This document shows positions 23,421 to 31,410 of a stretch of DNA of 64,000 nt, in pieces. Source of the DNA: Pseudomonas shirazensis (GTDB lineage Bacteria > Pseudomonadota > Gammaproteobacteria > Pseudomonadales > Pseudomonadaceae); contig NZ_JABWRD020000001.1 in NCBI RefSeq assembly GCF_014268785.2, forward strand, positions 1,067,001 to 1,131,000, written 5' to 3'. Below the pieces are notes generated by a model. That model did no database searches, was not told where the DNA came from, and saw nothing but the letters and a program-made list of their open reading frames with translations. Each line of letters begins with the position of its first letter. The stretch's first letter is position 1. A program made the position numbers and the translations under genes.

Positions 23421-24553
23421 GCCTTGGCGCACTGCCACAGCCTGGCAACATCGCTGGCACGCGCCTGCAGCAGTGCCGGCGCCTCGCTGCAGGCCTGAGC
23501 CAAGGTCATCGGCCCACTGGCCAGCGCAAACGCGGCATCGATGCCATGGCCGTACAGTTGCTGGTAACCCTCGCCCAGGGTGCCGGCCAGCACCACCACC
23601 GGCACACCATGACGTTTGGCAACCCTGGCCACGCCCATGGGCGTTTTACCGCGCAAGGTCTGCGCGTCAAAGCGGCCTTCGCCGGTGATGACCAGATCGG
23701 CGCCCTGCACCAGTGTATCCAGCCCGGCCAGCTCGGCGACCACCTCCACTCCAGCGCGGAAACGCGCGTCCATGAATGCCTTGGCCGCAAAGCCCATGCC
23801 GCCGGCAGCGCCGCTACCGGGCGACTCCCTGAGGTCTTTACCCAGCAGTTGCGCGCAATGGTCGGCAAAATGGCCAAGTGCGAGATCCAGCGCTGTCACC
23901 TGCTCAGGGCTGGCGCCTTTTTGCGGACCAAAAATCGCCGAGGCGCCATTCGCCCCACACAGTGGGTTGTCGACGTCTGCAGCGACTTCGACCTGCACCT
24001 CAGCCAGGCGCGGATCAAGCTCACTGGCGTCGATCCGGGCCAATTGCGCCAAGGCCAAGCCGCCTTCGGCCAGCGCCTGGCCATCGGCATCGAGCAAACG
24101 CAAGCCAAGGGCGCGGAGCATGCCGCTGCCGCCGTCGTTGGTGGCACTGCCGCCAATCGCCAGGACGATGCGTTGGGCACCCGCAGCCAATGCCGCGCCG
24201 ATCAATTCGCCGGTGCCCCAGGTGCTGCTGCGACAGGCGTCGCGCTGCTCGCCGGGGACCAACTGCAAGCCACTGGCTTCAGCCATTTCGATGATTGCCG
24301 TGTGGCTCTCGGCGAGCCAGCCCCAGCTGGCCTCGACCGTCTGCCCCAGCGGCCCGCGCACCGCTTGGCGGCGCAGCTCACCGTGGCTGGCCGCGACAAT
24401 CGCCTGCAGCGTGCCTTCGCCGCCATCGGCCATCGGACACTCGATCAGCTCGGCCTGCGCCCATACCTCGGCCAGGCCGCGCGCGATGGCCTGGGCGACA
24501 GCAGCGGCGTCGAGGCTGTCCTTGAACGAATCGGGGGCAATGACAATTTTCAT
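23411..24553 (-). CDS. Glycerate kinase (type 2, GarK/GlxK family)
   Basis: 380 residues, full length for the family. Starts MKIVIAPDSFKDSLDA, with CPMADGGEGT, GIGGSATNDGG-like (AIGGSATNDGGSGML), GSGAAGGMGF and VITGEGRFDAQTLRGKTP. It phosphorylates D-glycerate with ATP, feeding glucarate/galactarate or glyoxylate-derived glycerate into glycolysis. The ATG at 24553 has AGGAG upstream. It lies next to a CdaR-type regulator and near an MFS permease, as in sugar-diacid utilisation loci. Confidence 0.92.
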   Translation of the reverse strand: MKIVIAPDSFKDSLDAAAVAQAIARGLAEVWAQAELIECPMADGGEGTLQAIVAASHGELRRQAVRGPLGQTVEASWGWLAESHTAIIEMAEASGLQLVPGEQRDACRSSTWGTGELIGAALAAGAQRIVLAIGGSATNDGGSGMLRALGLRLLDADGQALAEGGLALAQLARIDASELDPRLAEVQVEVAADVDNPLCGANGASAIFGPQKGASPEQVTALDLALGHFADHCAQLLGKDLRESPGSGAAGGMGFAAKAFMDARFRAGVEVVAELAGLDTLVQGADLVITGEGRFDAQTLRGKTPMGVARVAKRHGVPVVVLAGTLGEGYQQLYGHGIDAAFALASGPMTLAQACSEAPALLQARASDVARLWQCAKAQR

Positions 24554-24666
24554 GGGATTCTCCTGATCCTGTTGCAGCGATGCTGACAGTTGCGTCATCC
24601 GCAGGCCTCGGTCAGATGCACAAAAGCCCGGCGCCGTTGTTTGGGCAAACGCCTTTGCCACTCAGC

Positions 24667-25764
24667 TCAGTCGGCGGGCAACAGCTGCAAACCCAGATAC
24701 AAGGTCAACATGCCGTCCAGCCGCTGTGGGTCGACTTCGCCCAGCTCGGCGATACGTTCCAGGCGATAGCGCAGGCTGTTGCGGTGGATGCCCAAGGCAT
24801 CGGCACAGGCCTGGCTCTGGCCATCATGGGTGCACCAGGCGCGCAAGGTATTGAGCAACTGGCCGCTGGCGTCCTTGCTACGAATGCGCAGCAATGGCTC
24901 GAGCAATTCATCCAGCGCGTCGTCGTTGCGGTGACGCCACAGCAGTGCTGGCAAGCGGTAGCGGGTCAGGTTCAGCAAGCGCTCGGCAGGCAGCACTTCG
25001 CGCCCATAGGCAAGCAAATCACGTACCCGCCGGTAGCCGCGTCGCAATTGCTCAAGGCTTTGCGCTGCCGGGCCAACGGCCAGGCGCTGGACATGCCAGC
25101 CATGGCGCTGCAGCCGTTCGAGCAGGCGCTGTTCATCCAGCGCAACCGCTGCCGGCCGACACCACAACAGCGACTGACGGGCCGGGCTGACGCACCAGCC
25201 ATCCGGGTAACGGCTCATCAGCCAGGTGGCCAAGGCTTCTGCAGGCGGTCCGGACTCCAGCTCGAACAGGCACGGCACCCGTGCCAATTGAGGCTTGAGG
25301 CCAAGTTGCTGGGCCTCGTCGAGCAAACGCGTCGAATCACCACTACTGCCCAGCAACAATGCCAGCAAGTCATCACAGCGCTGGCGTCGCCAGTGTTGCT
25401 CGACTTGCAGGTGACGCTGAGCCAGGAGCATCTCGGCGGTCATCCGCACCAGCTCGCCGTAGGTGCGCAATTGCTGCGGATCACCGGTCAGGCCGAGCAC
25501 GCCGATCAAGCGGCCATCGAGCATCAGCGGCAGGTTGACGCCGGGCTGCACGCCCTTGAGGCACTTGGCCGCGTCATTATCGAGCTCGACGATCCGGCCA
25601 TTGGCCAATACCAACTGGGCACCTTCATGGCGGGTGTTGATGCGCTCTGCTTCACCGCTGCCGAGGATCAGGCCCTGGCTGTCCATGACGTTGACATTGC
25701 ACGGCAGGATGGCCATCGCCCGGTCGACGATATCCTGCGCCAGGTCATGGTCCAGTTCGAACAT
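24667..25764 (-). CDS. cdaR: Sugar-diacid regulator of the CdaR family
   Basis: 365 residues. N-terminal putative sugar diacid recognition domain (1-~135, with DIVDRAMAILPCNVNVMD and INTRHEGAQLVL), a middle region, and a C-terminal PucR-type helix-turn-helix (ALGIHRNSLRYRLERIAEL). CdaR activates genes for glucarate, galactarate and glycerate use. It lies upstream of the glycerate kinase on the same strand (113-nt gap) and is divergent from an MFS permease, both likely targets. Confidence 0.88.
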   Translation of the reverse strand: MFELDHDLAQDIVDRAMAILPCNVNVMDSQGLILGSGEAERINTRHEGAQLVLANGRIVELDNDAAKCLKGVQPGVNLPLMLDGRLIGVLGLTGDPQQLRTYGELVRMTAEMLLAQRHLQVEQHWRRQRCDDLLALLLGSSGDSTRLLDEAQQLGLKPQLARVPCLFELESGPPAEALATWLMSRYPDGWCVSPARQSLLWCRPAAVALDEQRLLERLQRHGWHVQRLAVGPAAQSLEQLRRGYRRVRDLLAYGREVLPAERLLNLTRYRLPALLWRHRNDDALDELLEPLLRIRSKDASGQLLNTLRAWCTHDGQSQACADALGIHRNSLRYRLERIAELGEVDPQRLDGMLTLYLGLQLLPAD

Positions 25765-25925
25765 TCAACGGTCCTTGCAGTGATAGGATTTGGGCCGCAG
25801 CACAGCGGCCAGCGCTGACACCTGTGCATAAGCACAAAGACAGCCGCGCTGCGCTCGCCGAGACTCATCAGGCGAGCGCCGAAACAGGCGACGCGGTAAC
25901 AATCATAACAACAGAGATCCCGATC

Positions 25926-27254
25926 ATGGCACACAGCTCTGCCCCTGACCAAGGCCACGATAGCACCCGCAATGCGCTGTACCGGCGCATCACGCTGCGG
26001 CTGATTCCATTCATTTTCATCTGCTACCTGTTCAACTACCTCGACCGCGTCAACGTGGGTTTTGCCAAGCTGCAGATGCTCGATGCACTGAAGTTCAGCG
26101 AAACCGTCTATGGCCTCGGCGCCGGGATTTTCTTCATCGGCTACGTGCTCTGCGGCCTGCCCAGCAACCTGGCGCTGAACCGCTTCGGGCCACGGCGCTG
26201 GATCGCCTTGATGATGATCGCCTGGGGCAGCCTGTCGACCTGCTTGATGTTTGTCACCACGCCGACCGAGTTCTACGCCCTGCGCCTGCTCACCGGCGCC
26301 GCCGAAGCCGGCTTCTTCCCGGGCGTGGTGCTGTACCTCTCGCGCTGGTTCCCTGCGGATCGACGTGGGCGGATCATGGCCCTGTTCATGTCGGCGATCC
26401 CGGTTTCGGGGCTGCTTGGCGGGCCATTTTCTGGCTGGATTCTGCAGCACTTTGCCGCCGGCCAGCACGGTTTGGCGGGCTGGCAGTGGATGTTCCTGAT
26501 CCAGGGCCTGCCGACAGTGGTGCTGGGCGTACTGGCGATCAAACTGCTCAGCGACGGTTACCAGAAAGCGCCGTGGCTCAGCCCGGCCGAGCGGCAGATC
26601 ATCGAAACCGACCTTACCGCCGATGCAGCACGCAAGCCGGTCAGCAGCGGTGACAGCGTGTTGTCGGTGCTGACCAATCCGCTGATCTGGACCTTTGGCT
26701 TCATCTACTTCTGCATCCAGAGCGGCGTGTACGCGATTAACTTCTGGCTGCCGTCGATCATCAAGAGCATGGGCTTTGACAACCCATTGCTGATTGGCTG
26801 GTTGAGCGCGATCCCTTATCTGCTGGCCGGCCTGTTCATGATTCTGGTAGGCCGTTCGGCTGATCTGCGCAACGAGCGCCGCTGGCACCTTGTGGTGCCG
26901 ATGCTGATGGGCGCGATCGGCCTGCTGATCGCGGTCAACTTTGCCGGCAATCCGCCGATTGCCATCCTTGGTCTGTCGATCGCGACCATGGGCGCCCTCA
27001 CCGGTTTGCCGATGTTCTGGCCGATGCCAACTGCGTTGCTCAGTGCTGCCACTGCGGTGGCTGGCCTGGCGATCATCAACTCGGTCGGGCAGATGGCAGG
27101 CTTCCTCAGCCCGTATCTGGTGGGCTTCATCAAGGATCAGACTGGTTCCACCGATGCTGCACTGTACTCGCTGGCCGGGCTGATCGTGATCGGCAGCCTG
27201 GTGGCCCTGCGCGTCACCCGTGCAGGCGCCTTGAGCAGCGCCCGCGCCGATTGA
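25926..27254 (+). CDS. MFS permease of the anion:cation symporter (ACS) family
   Basis: 442 residues with 12 predicted helices and the ACS signature YLDRVNVGFAK near residue 40. Family members import organic anions such as glucarate, galactonate, tartrate or phthalate. I took the ATG at 25926, where the family N-terminus begins. It is divergent from cdaR and near a glycerate kinase, which favours a sugar-acid or glycerate substrate. Confidence 0.85.
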   Translation: MAHSSAPDQGHDSTRNALYRRITLRLIPFIFICYLFNYLDRVNVGFAKLQMLDALKFSETVYGLGAGIFFIGYVLCGLPSNLALNRFGPRRWIALMMIAWGSLSTCLMFVTTPTEFYALRLLTGAAEAGFFPGVVLYLSRWFPADRRGRIMALFMSAIPVSGLLGGPFSGWILQHFAAGQHGLAGWQWMFLIQGLPTVVLGVLAIKLLSDGYQKAPWLSPAERQIIETDLTADAARKPVSSGDSVLSVLTNPLIWTFGFIYFCIQSGVYAINFWLPSIIKSMGFDNPLLIGWLSAIPYLLAGLFMILVGRSADLRNERRWHLVVPMLMGAIGLLIAVNFAGNPPIAILGLSIATMGALTGLPMFWPMPTALLSAATAVAGLAIINSVGQMAGFLSPYLVGFIKDQTGSTDAALYSLAGLIVIGSLVALRVTRAGALSSARAD

Positions 27255-27265
27255 TACGGCTGAAC

Positions 27266-27290
27266 GTTGCCGGGCCTGGCGCCCGGCAAC
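27266..27290. terminator. Hairpin between convergent MFS and cupin genes
   Basis: Perfect 10-bp stem GTTGCCGGGC (27266-27275) / GCCCGGCAAC (27281-27290) with a 5-nt loop, 11 nt after the MFS stop. It has no T tract on either strand. Confidence 0.45.
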
Positions 27291-27293
27291 ACT

Positions 27294-27827
27294 TCAACGC
27301 CACAACGCGACGACCCCGCCCTCCTTGCCCAGCACCGGGTCCAACTCCGGCAACGCCACCTTGGCAATCCGCGCTACCGCCTGCGCGTGGCCACGGGCGT
27401 TGGGCCGCTCGATCTCGTAGTCTTCCTGCCCCCGCGGGTAACCGCCAACCACGACAAAGTCCTCACTACAGGTCACGCAGCGATGGCCGGTGCCCGCCGG
27501 CAGCACCAGCACGTCGCCCGCTTTGACGCTGATGGTCTGCCCGGCGGTACCACCCAGGGTCAAGCGCGCTTCCCCCTGCGCTACGCCCAGTACTTCATGC
27601 GCGTTGGGGTGGAAGTGGTGGTAGGGAAACACCCCATCTCGCCATAACGCAGGCCACCCGTGCACCTCGAACAGCGCCTCAAAGGCCGCCGCTCGGTCCG
27701 TGCCGTGTGGCCACTGCATCGCATAAAGCAACACCGGCAACAGGCTGTTCGGCGTCGAGCCGTCGTCGGTAAAACGTAGCTGGCGCGGCTCAACCGGCCG
27801 CGGCGCGATAGATTGCTGCTGGTCCAT
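27294..27827 (-). CDS. Cupin domain-containing protein
   Basis: 177 residues. A single cupin barrel is visible: FPYHHFHPNAHEVLGVAQGEA (split here as HHFHPNAHE then a glycine) gives the first metal motif, and GDVLVLPAGTGHR the second. Such proteins bind a metal and act as small dioxygenases, isomerases or binding proteins. Good ribosome binding site (GGAGGGG) before the ATG at 27827. It is divergent from the AcoR-type regulator. Function not further assignable. Confidence 0.8.
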   Translation of the reverse strand: MDQQQSIAPRPVEPRQLRFTDDGSTPNSLLPVLLYAMQWPHGTDRAAAFEALFEVHGWPALWRDGVFPYHHFHPNAHEVLGVAQGEARLTLGGTAGQTISVKAGDVLVLPAGTGHRCVTCSEDFVVVGGYPRGQEDYEIERPNARGHAQAVARIAKVALPELDPVLGKEGGVVALWR

Positions 27828-27985
27828 GATCTGCCCCTCCCAGGCTTGTATTCTGTTGAGAAGCTAGAATGCCGTCAGGCGTTCCATTTCAAGCAGGCGC
27901 TCACTGCCTCAGGCTTTTGCGCTATGGTTGCAGTCTGACCGGCACTTCGAACCGGCCCACGACAATAACAGCACGGGGAGCGCCC

Positions 27986-29914
27986 ATGACCGCGCCTACC
28001 ACCGACACCCGCGCCAGGGAACTGGCTGCGTTTATCGACTGCCACTTTGCAGAGCGCGGCCTCGCGCCGGAAGCGGTGATCGCCGAATCGTGGTTTCGCA
28101 GCATCAACCAGCACCACCTCGACCCAGGCCTGCGCCATGTCGACAATATCCTCAGCGCCGCCGAGATTCGCCAGCATCAGGCTCAGCACGAGGCTTACCT
28201 GAGCATCGCCGGGCAAGGCGTCAACGGCCTGGCCCGAAGGGTGGTCGATGCGGGCTTCGCCGTGCTGCTCAGCGATGCCGACGGCATTACTCTGGATGCG
28301 CGCCTGCCGGCCGATCACGACCGTTATTCACGCGCTGGGCTGATTGTCGGCGCGCGCTGGGACGAATCGATCGCTGGCACCAATGGCATCGGCACCGCGC
28401 TGGCGTCGGGGCAGGCGCTGACCATCCACCGCCAGGAGCATTTTCTTGCGGCCAACGCCCGCCTGAGCTGTTCGGTGTCACCGATCTTCGATGCGCAGAA
28501 TCAGTTGCTTGGCTGCCTCAACGCAACCTGCCTGTTCAACGATGGGCCAAAACAGGCGCAGCACCTGACCCTGCACCTGGTTACGCTGTACGCGCGGCTG
28601 ATCGAGAACACCCATTTCCGCCAACGTTACCGCGACCGTCTGACCCTGGCTCTCAAGCCTCGCGACGACATCACCGATCTGGCCAACGAGCAGCTATTGG
28701 CGCTGGATGAAGGCGGCCGTGTGATCGGCGCCAACCGGGCTGCATTCATGGCCCAGCCTGGCGCCCTGCTGGGCTTGCGCATCGAGCAGTTGCTGCCCGC
28801 CACTATCGATGAGCTGCTGATGCTCACCCGCGGCGGCGCTTGCGGCACCCAACTGCGCGAGCCTGGCAGCGAGCTGATCATCGAAGTCGGGTTGCGTGTG
28901 CCGGCTGGCTACGGGCTGCGCGCCAAGCCTGTGGCGCCGGCCCCAACTGCAGCCCGCCACCCGACACTTGAGCAACTTGCCGGCGGCGACAGCCAGCTGC
29001 AGCAAAGCGTGCAGCGTCTGCGCAAGGTGCTGGACAAGGACATCTGTATCCTCATCACTGGTGAAACCGGCACCGGCAAAGAAGCCTTTGCCCGCGCCGT
29101 GCACCAGGCCAGTCGCCGTCAGGCCGGGCCGTTCGTTGCACTCAATTGCGCGGCGATCCCCGAGTCGTTGATTGAAAGCGAGCTGTTTGGCTACCGCAGC
29201 GGCAGCTTCACCGGCGCCAACCGCAAAGGCATGAAGGGCAAGCTCGAACTGGCCAATGGCGGCACGCTGTTCCTCGATGAGATCGGCGACATGCCTGCAC
29301 ACCTGCAAACCCGCTTGCTGCGGGTGCTGGCCGAGCGTGAGCTGCAACCCCTGGGGGCCGAAGCGCCAGTGGCGTTGGATATTCAGGTGGTGTCGGCGAC
29401 CCACCAGGATCTGGCCAGCATGATTGCTGACAAACGCTTCCGTGAAGACCTCTTTTACCGTTTGTGCGGCATGCGCATGAGCCTGCCGGCGCTACGCCAG
29501 CGCAGCGATCGCGCCGAGTTGATCGAGCACCTGCTGCGACGGCTGCCCGAAGCGCAAGGGCTGCAGCTGGATGCCGAGGCTCACCGCTGCCTGCTGGGCC
29601 ACCCCTGGCCTGGCAACGTGCGCCAATTGCTGAACGCGCTGCGCTACGCAGCCGCGCTGGCGGAAAATGGCGTGATAAGCCTGAATTGTCTGCCGGAGGA
29701 GTTGCTGGCGAGTGCGCCGCGGACGCCGGTCCTTGGACAGCCACTGCGCCTGGAGGCTCAGGTCGAGGATGCCGAAGCCCGGCATTTGCTCGATGTACTG
29801 CGGCGCGAGCGTTGGAATATCAGCGCGGCAGCAGACGCGGCGGGAATTTCCCGATCGACTCTGTACCGCAAGATGAAACGACACGCAATCGTGCCGCCGA
29901 ATCAGGCTGACTGA
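27986..29914 (+). CDS. AcoR-type sigma-54-dependent transcriptional activator
   Basis: 642 residues. N-terminal GAF-type sensor (~70-230), AAA+ domain with GETGTGKEAFA (Walker A), GGTLFLDEIGD (Walker B) and a C-terminal Fis-type helix-turn-helix (ISAAADAAGISRSTLYRKMKR). The sigma-54 contact loop reads GSFTGA in place of the usual GAFTGA. AcoR-like activators drive acetoin or alcohol oxidation genes. The PQQ alcohol dehydrogenase operon 3.7 kb away has a consensus sigma-54 promoter and is the likely target. The ATG at 27986 has GGGGAG upstream. Confidence 0.88.
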   Translation: MTAPTTDTRARELAAFIDCHFAERGLAPEAVIAESWFRSINQHHLDPGLRHVDNILSAAEIRQHQAQHEAYLSIAGQGVNGLARRVVDAGFAVLLSDADGITLDARLPADHDRYSRAGLIVGARWDESIAGTNGIGTALASGQALTIHRQEHFLAANARLSCSVSPIFDAQNQLLGCLNATCLFNDGPKQAQHLTLHLVTLYARLIENTHFRQRYRDRLTLALKPRDDITDLANEQLLALDEGGRVIGANRAAFMAQPGALLGLRIEQLLPATIDELLMLTRGGACGTQLREPGSELIIEVGLRVPAGYGLRAKPVAPAPTAARHPTLEQLAGGDSQLQQSVQRLRKVLDKDICILITGETGTGKEAFARAVHQASRRQAGPFVALNCAAIPESLIESELFGYRSGSFTGANRKGMKGKLELANGGTLFLDEIGDMPAHLQTRLLRVLAERELQPLGAEAPVALDIQVVSATHQDLASMIADKRFREDLFYRLCGMRMSLPALRQRSDRAELIEHLLRRLPEAQGLQLDAEAHRCLLGHPWPGNVRQLLNALRYAAALAENGVISLNCLPEELLASAPRTPVLGQPLRLEAQVEDAEARHLLDVLRRERWNISAAADAAGISRSTLYRKMKRHAIVPPNQAD

Positions 29915-29916
29915 GC

Positions 29917-29956
29917 GCAGCACTGGCCGCTGCACGAGCGTGCCGGCCAGTGCTGC
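29917..29956. terminator. Long hairpin between convergent genes
   Basis: Perfect 13-bp stem GCAGCACTGGCCG (29917-29929) / CGGCCAGTGCTGC (29944-29956) with a 14-nt loop, between the sigma-54 activator and the aldehyde dehydrogenase ends. No T tract follows. Confidence 0.45.
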
Positions 29957-29969
29957 CCCCCCATGTTAC

Positions 29970-31409
29970 TCAGCCCTGGATATACACCACTTGCGTGCGC
30001 GTGTACTCATACAGCCCATGCTTGCCATCTGCCCCGCCCACCCCAGACTTGCGTGCTCCGGCGTGGAAACCCTGCATGGCCTCGAAGTTCTCGCGGTTGA
30101 TGTAGGTCTCGCCAAAATCGATTTCGCGGCTGGCTTTGAGTGCGGCGTTCAGGTCGCGGGTATATAACGACGAGGTCAGGCCATATTCGCTGTCGTTGGC
30201 CAAGGCAATCGCTTCATCCAGGTCGTCGATGATCTGGATCGGCAGGACCGGACCGAAGATCTCCTTGCGCATGATCTCCATGTCAGCCGAACAGCCGGCC
30301 AGCACCGTCGGTTGATAGTGGAAGCCCGCACCAAGATCAGCTACCTGCCCGCCGGTAATCACCTGGGCGCCCTGCCCGACTGCCGTGCGCACCATCTGCG
30401 CGACCTTGTCCAGCCCGGCCTGATTGATCAATGGGCCCATGTCCAGGTCAGCCTGCAGCGACGGGTCGCCATAGCGCGTGGCGGCCATCGTCTGCGCGAC
30501 CTTGTCGATGAAGGCATCCGCCACATCGCGCTGCACATACACCCGCTCGGCGCAGTTGCACACCTGCCCGGTGTTGATCACCCGCGAGGCAACGATCGCA
30601 CGCACGGCCAGGTCCAGGTCGGCGTCGGCCAGCACGATAGCGGGCGCCTTGCCGCCCAGTTCGAGGTTGAGCTTGGTGATGTTTGGCGCTGCCGCAGCCA
30701 TGATCCGCGCCCCGGTGGCGACACTGCCAGTGAAGCTCACCAGGTCAATACCGGCATGGCTGGTGAGGCAGTGGCCGACACTTGCACCTTTGCCGCCGAC
30801 CACGTTGAACACCCCTGGCGGTAGATCGGTTTCGGCCACCAGCCGGGCAAACTCGTAGCAGTTGATCGGTGTCTCTTCGCTGGGTTTGATCACGATGGTG
30901 TTGCCGGTCAGCAGCGCCGGCGCCATCTTGCGCGCAATCAGGAAGAACGGGAAATTCCACGGCAGCACCCCCGCAACCACGCCCAGGGGTTTGCGCAGCA
31001 GGAAGATGTGTTCGTTGGCCCGATCACTGCTCAGCACCTCGCCCTCCAGGCGGCGCGCCCATTCGGCCATGTAGTCAAGATAGTCCGCAGTGAAGTTGAC
31101 CTCCACCAAGGCCAACGCCGGCACCTTGCCCTGCTCCTGGGTGATGATGCGCGCCAGGCGCTCGGCATTGGCCCGCACCTTGGTCGCGATCTGGCGCAAG
31201 TAACCGGCGCGCTCGATGGCAGGTCTTGCCGCCCAGCCTTTCTGCGCACGGCGCGCTGCGTCAATCGCGCGTTCGACCTGCTCAACGGGTGACTCCGGCA
31301 CCGCCCCCAACAGCTCGCCGTTGGCCGGGTTGAACACCTCGATCAGTTGTTCGCTGGCCACAAAAGCGTTGTCGATATAGTTCTGGTACAGATTATCGCG
31401 CATCGTCAT
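29970..31409 (-). CDS. NAD-dependent aldehyde dehydrogenase (AldA-like)
   Basis: 479 residues. ALDH landmarks: PWNFPFFLIARK, KPSEETP, FTGSVATG, the general base in LELGGKAP, the catalytic Cys in NTGQVCNCAERV and the IFGPVLP segment. The sequence is of the lactaldehyde/glycolaldehyde dehydrogenase type. The ATG at 31409 is 1 nt after the stop of the PQQ alcohol dehydrogenase and has AGGAG 5 nt upstream, so the two form an operon: alcohol to aldehyde in the periplasm, then aldehyde to acid in the cytoplasm. Confidence 0.9.
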   Translation of the reverse strand: MTMRDNLYQNYIDNAFVASEQLIEVFNPANGELLGAVPESPVEQVERAIDAARRAQKGWAARPAIERAGYLRQIATKVRANAERLARIITQEQGKVPALALVEVNFTADYLDYMAEWARRLEGEVLSSDRANEHIFLLRKPLGVVAGVLPWNFPFFLIARKMAPALLTGNTIVIKPSEETPINCYEFARLVAETDLPPGVFNVVGGKGASVGHCLTSHAGIDLVSFTGSVATGARIMAAAAPNITKLNLELGGKAPAIVLADADLDLAVRAIVASRVINTGQVCNCAERVYVQRDVADAFIDKVAQTMAATRYGDPSLQADLDMGPLINQAGLDKVAQMVRTAVGQGAQVITGGQVADLGAGFHYQPTVLAGCSADMEIMRKEIFGPVLPIQIIDDLDEAIALANDSEYGLTSSLYTRDLNAALKASREIDFGETYINRENFEAMQGFHAGARKSGVGGADGKHGLYEYTRTQVVYIQG

Positions 31410-31410
31410 G

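Noticed and set aside
24580..25818. Long plus-strand frame opposite cdaR (412 codons)
   Set aside because: It mirrors the codon pattern of cdaR, is rich in Q, A and H without any motif, and cdaR is a clear protein. GC-rich genes give such open antisense frames.
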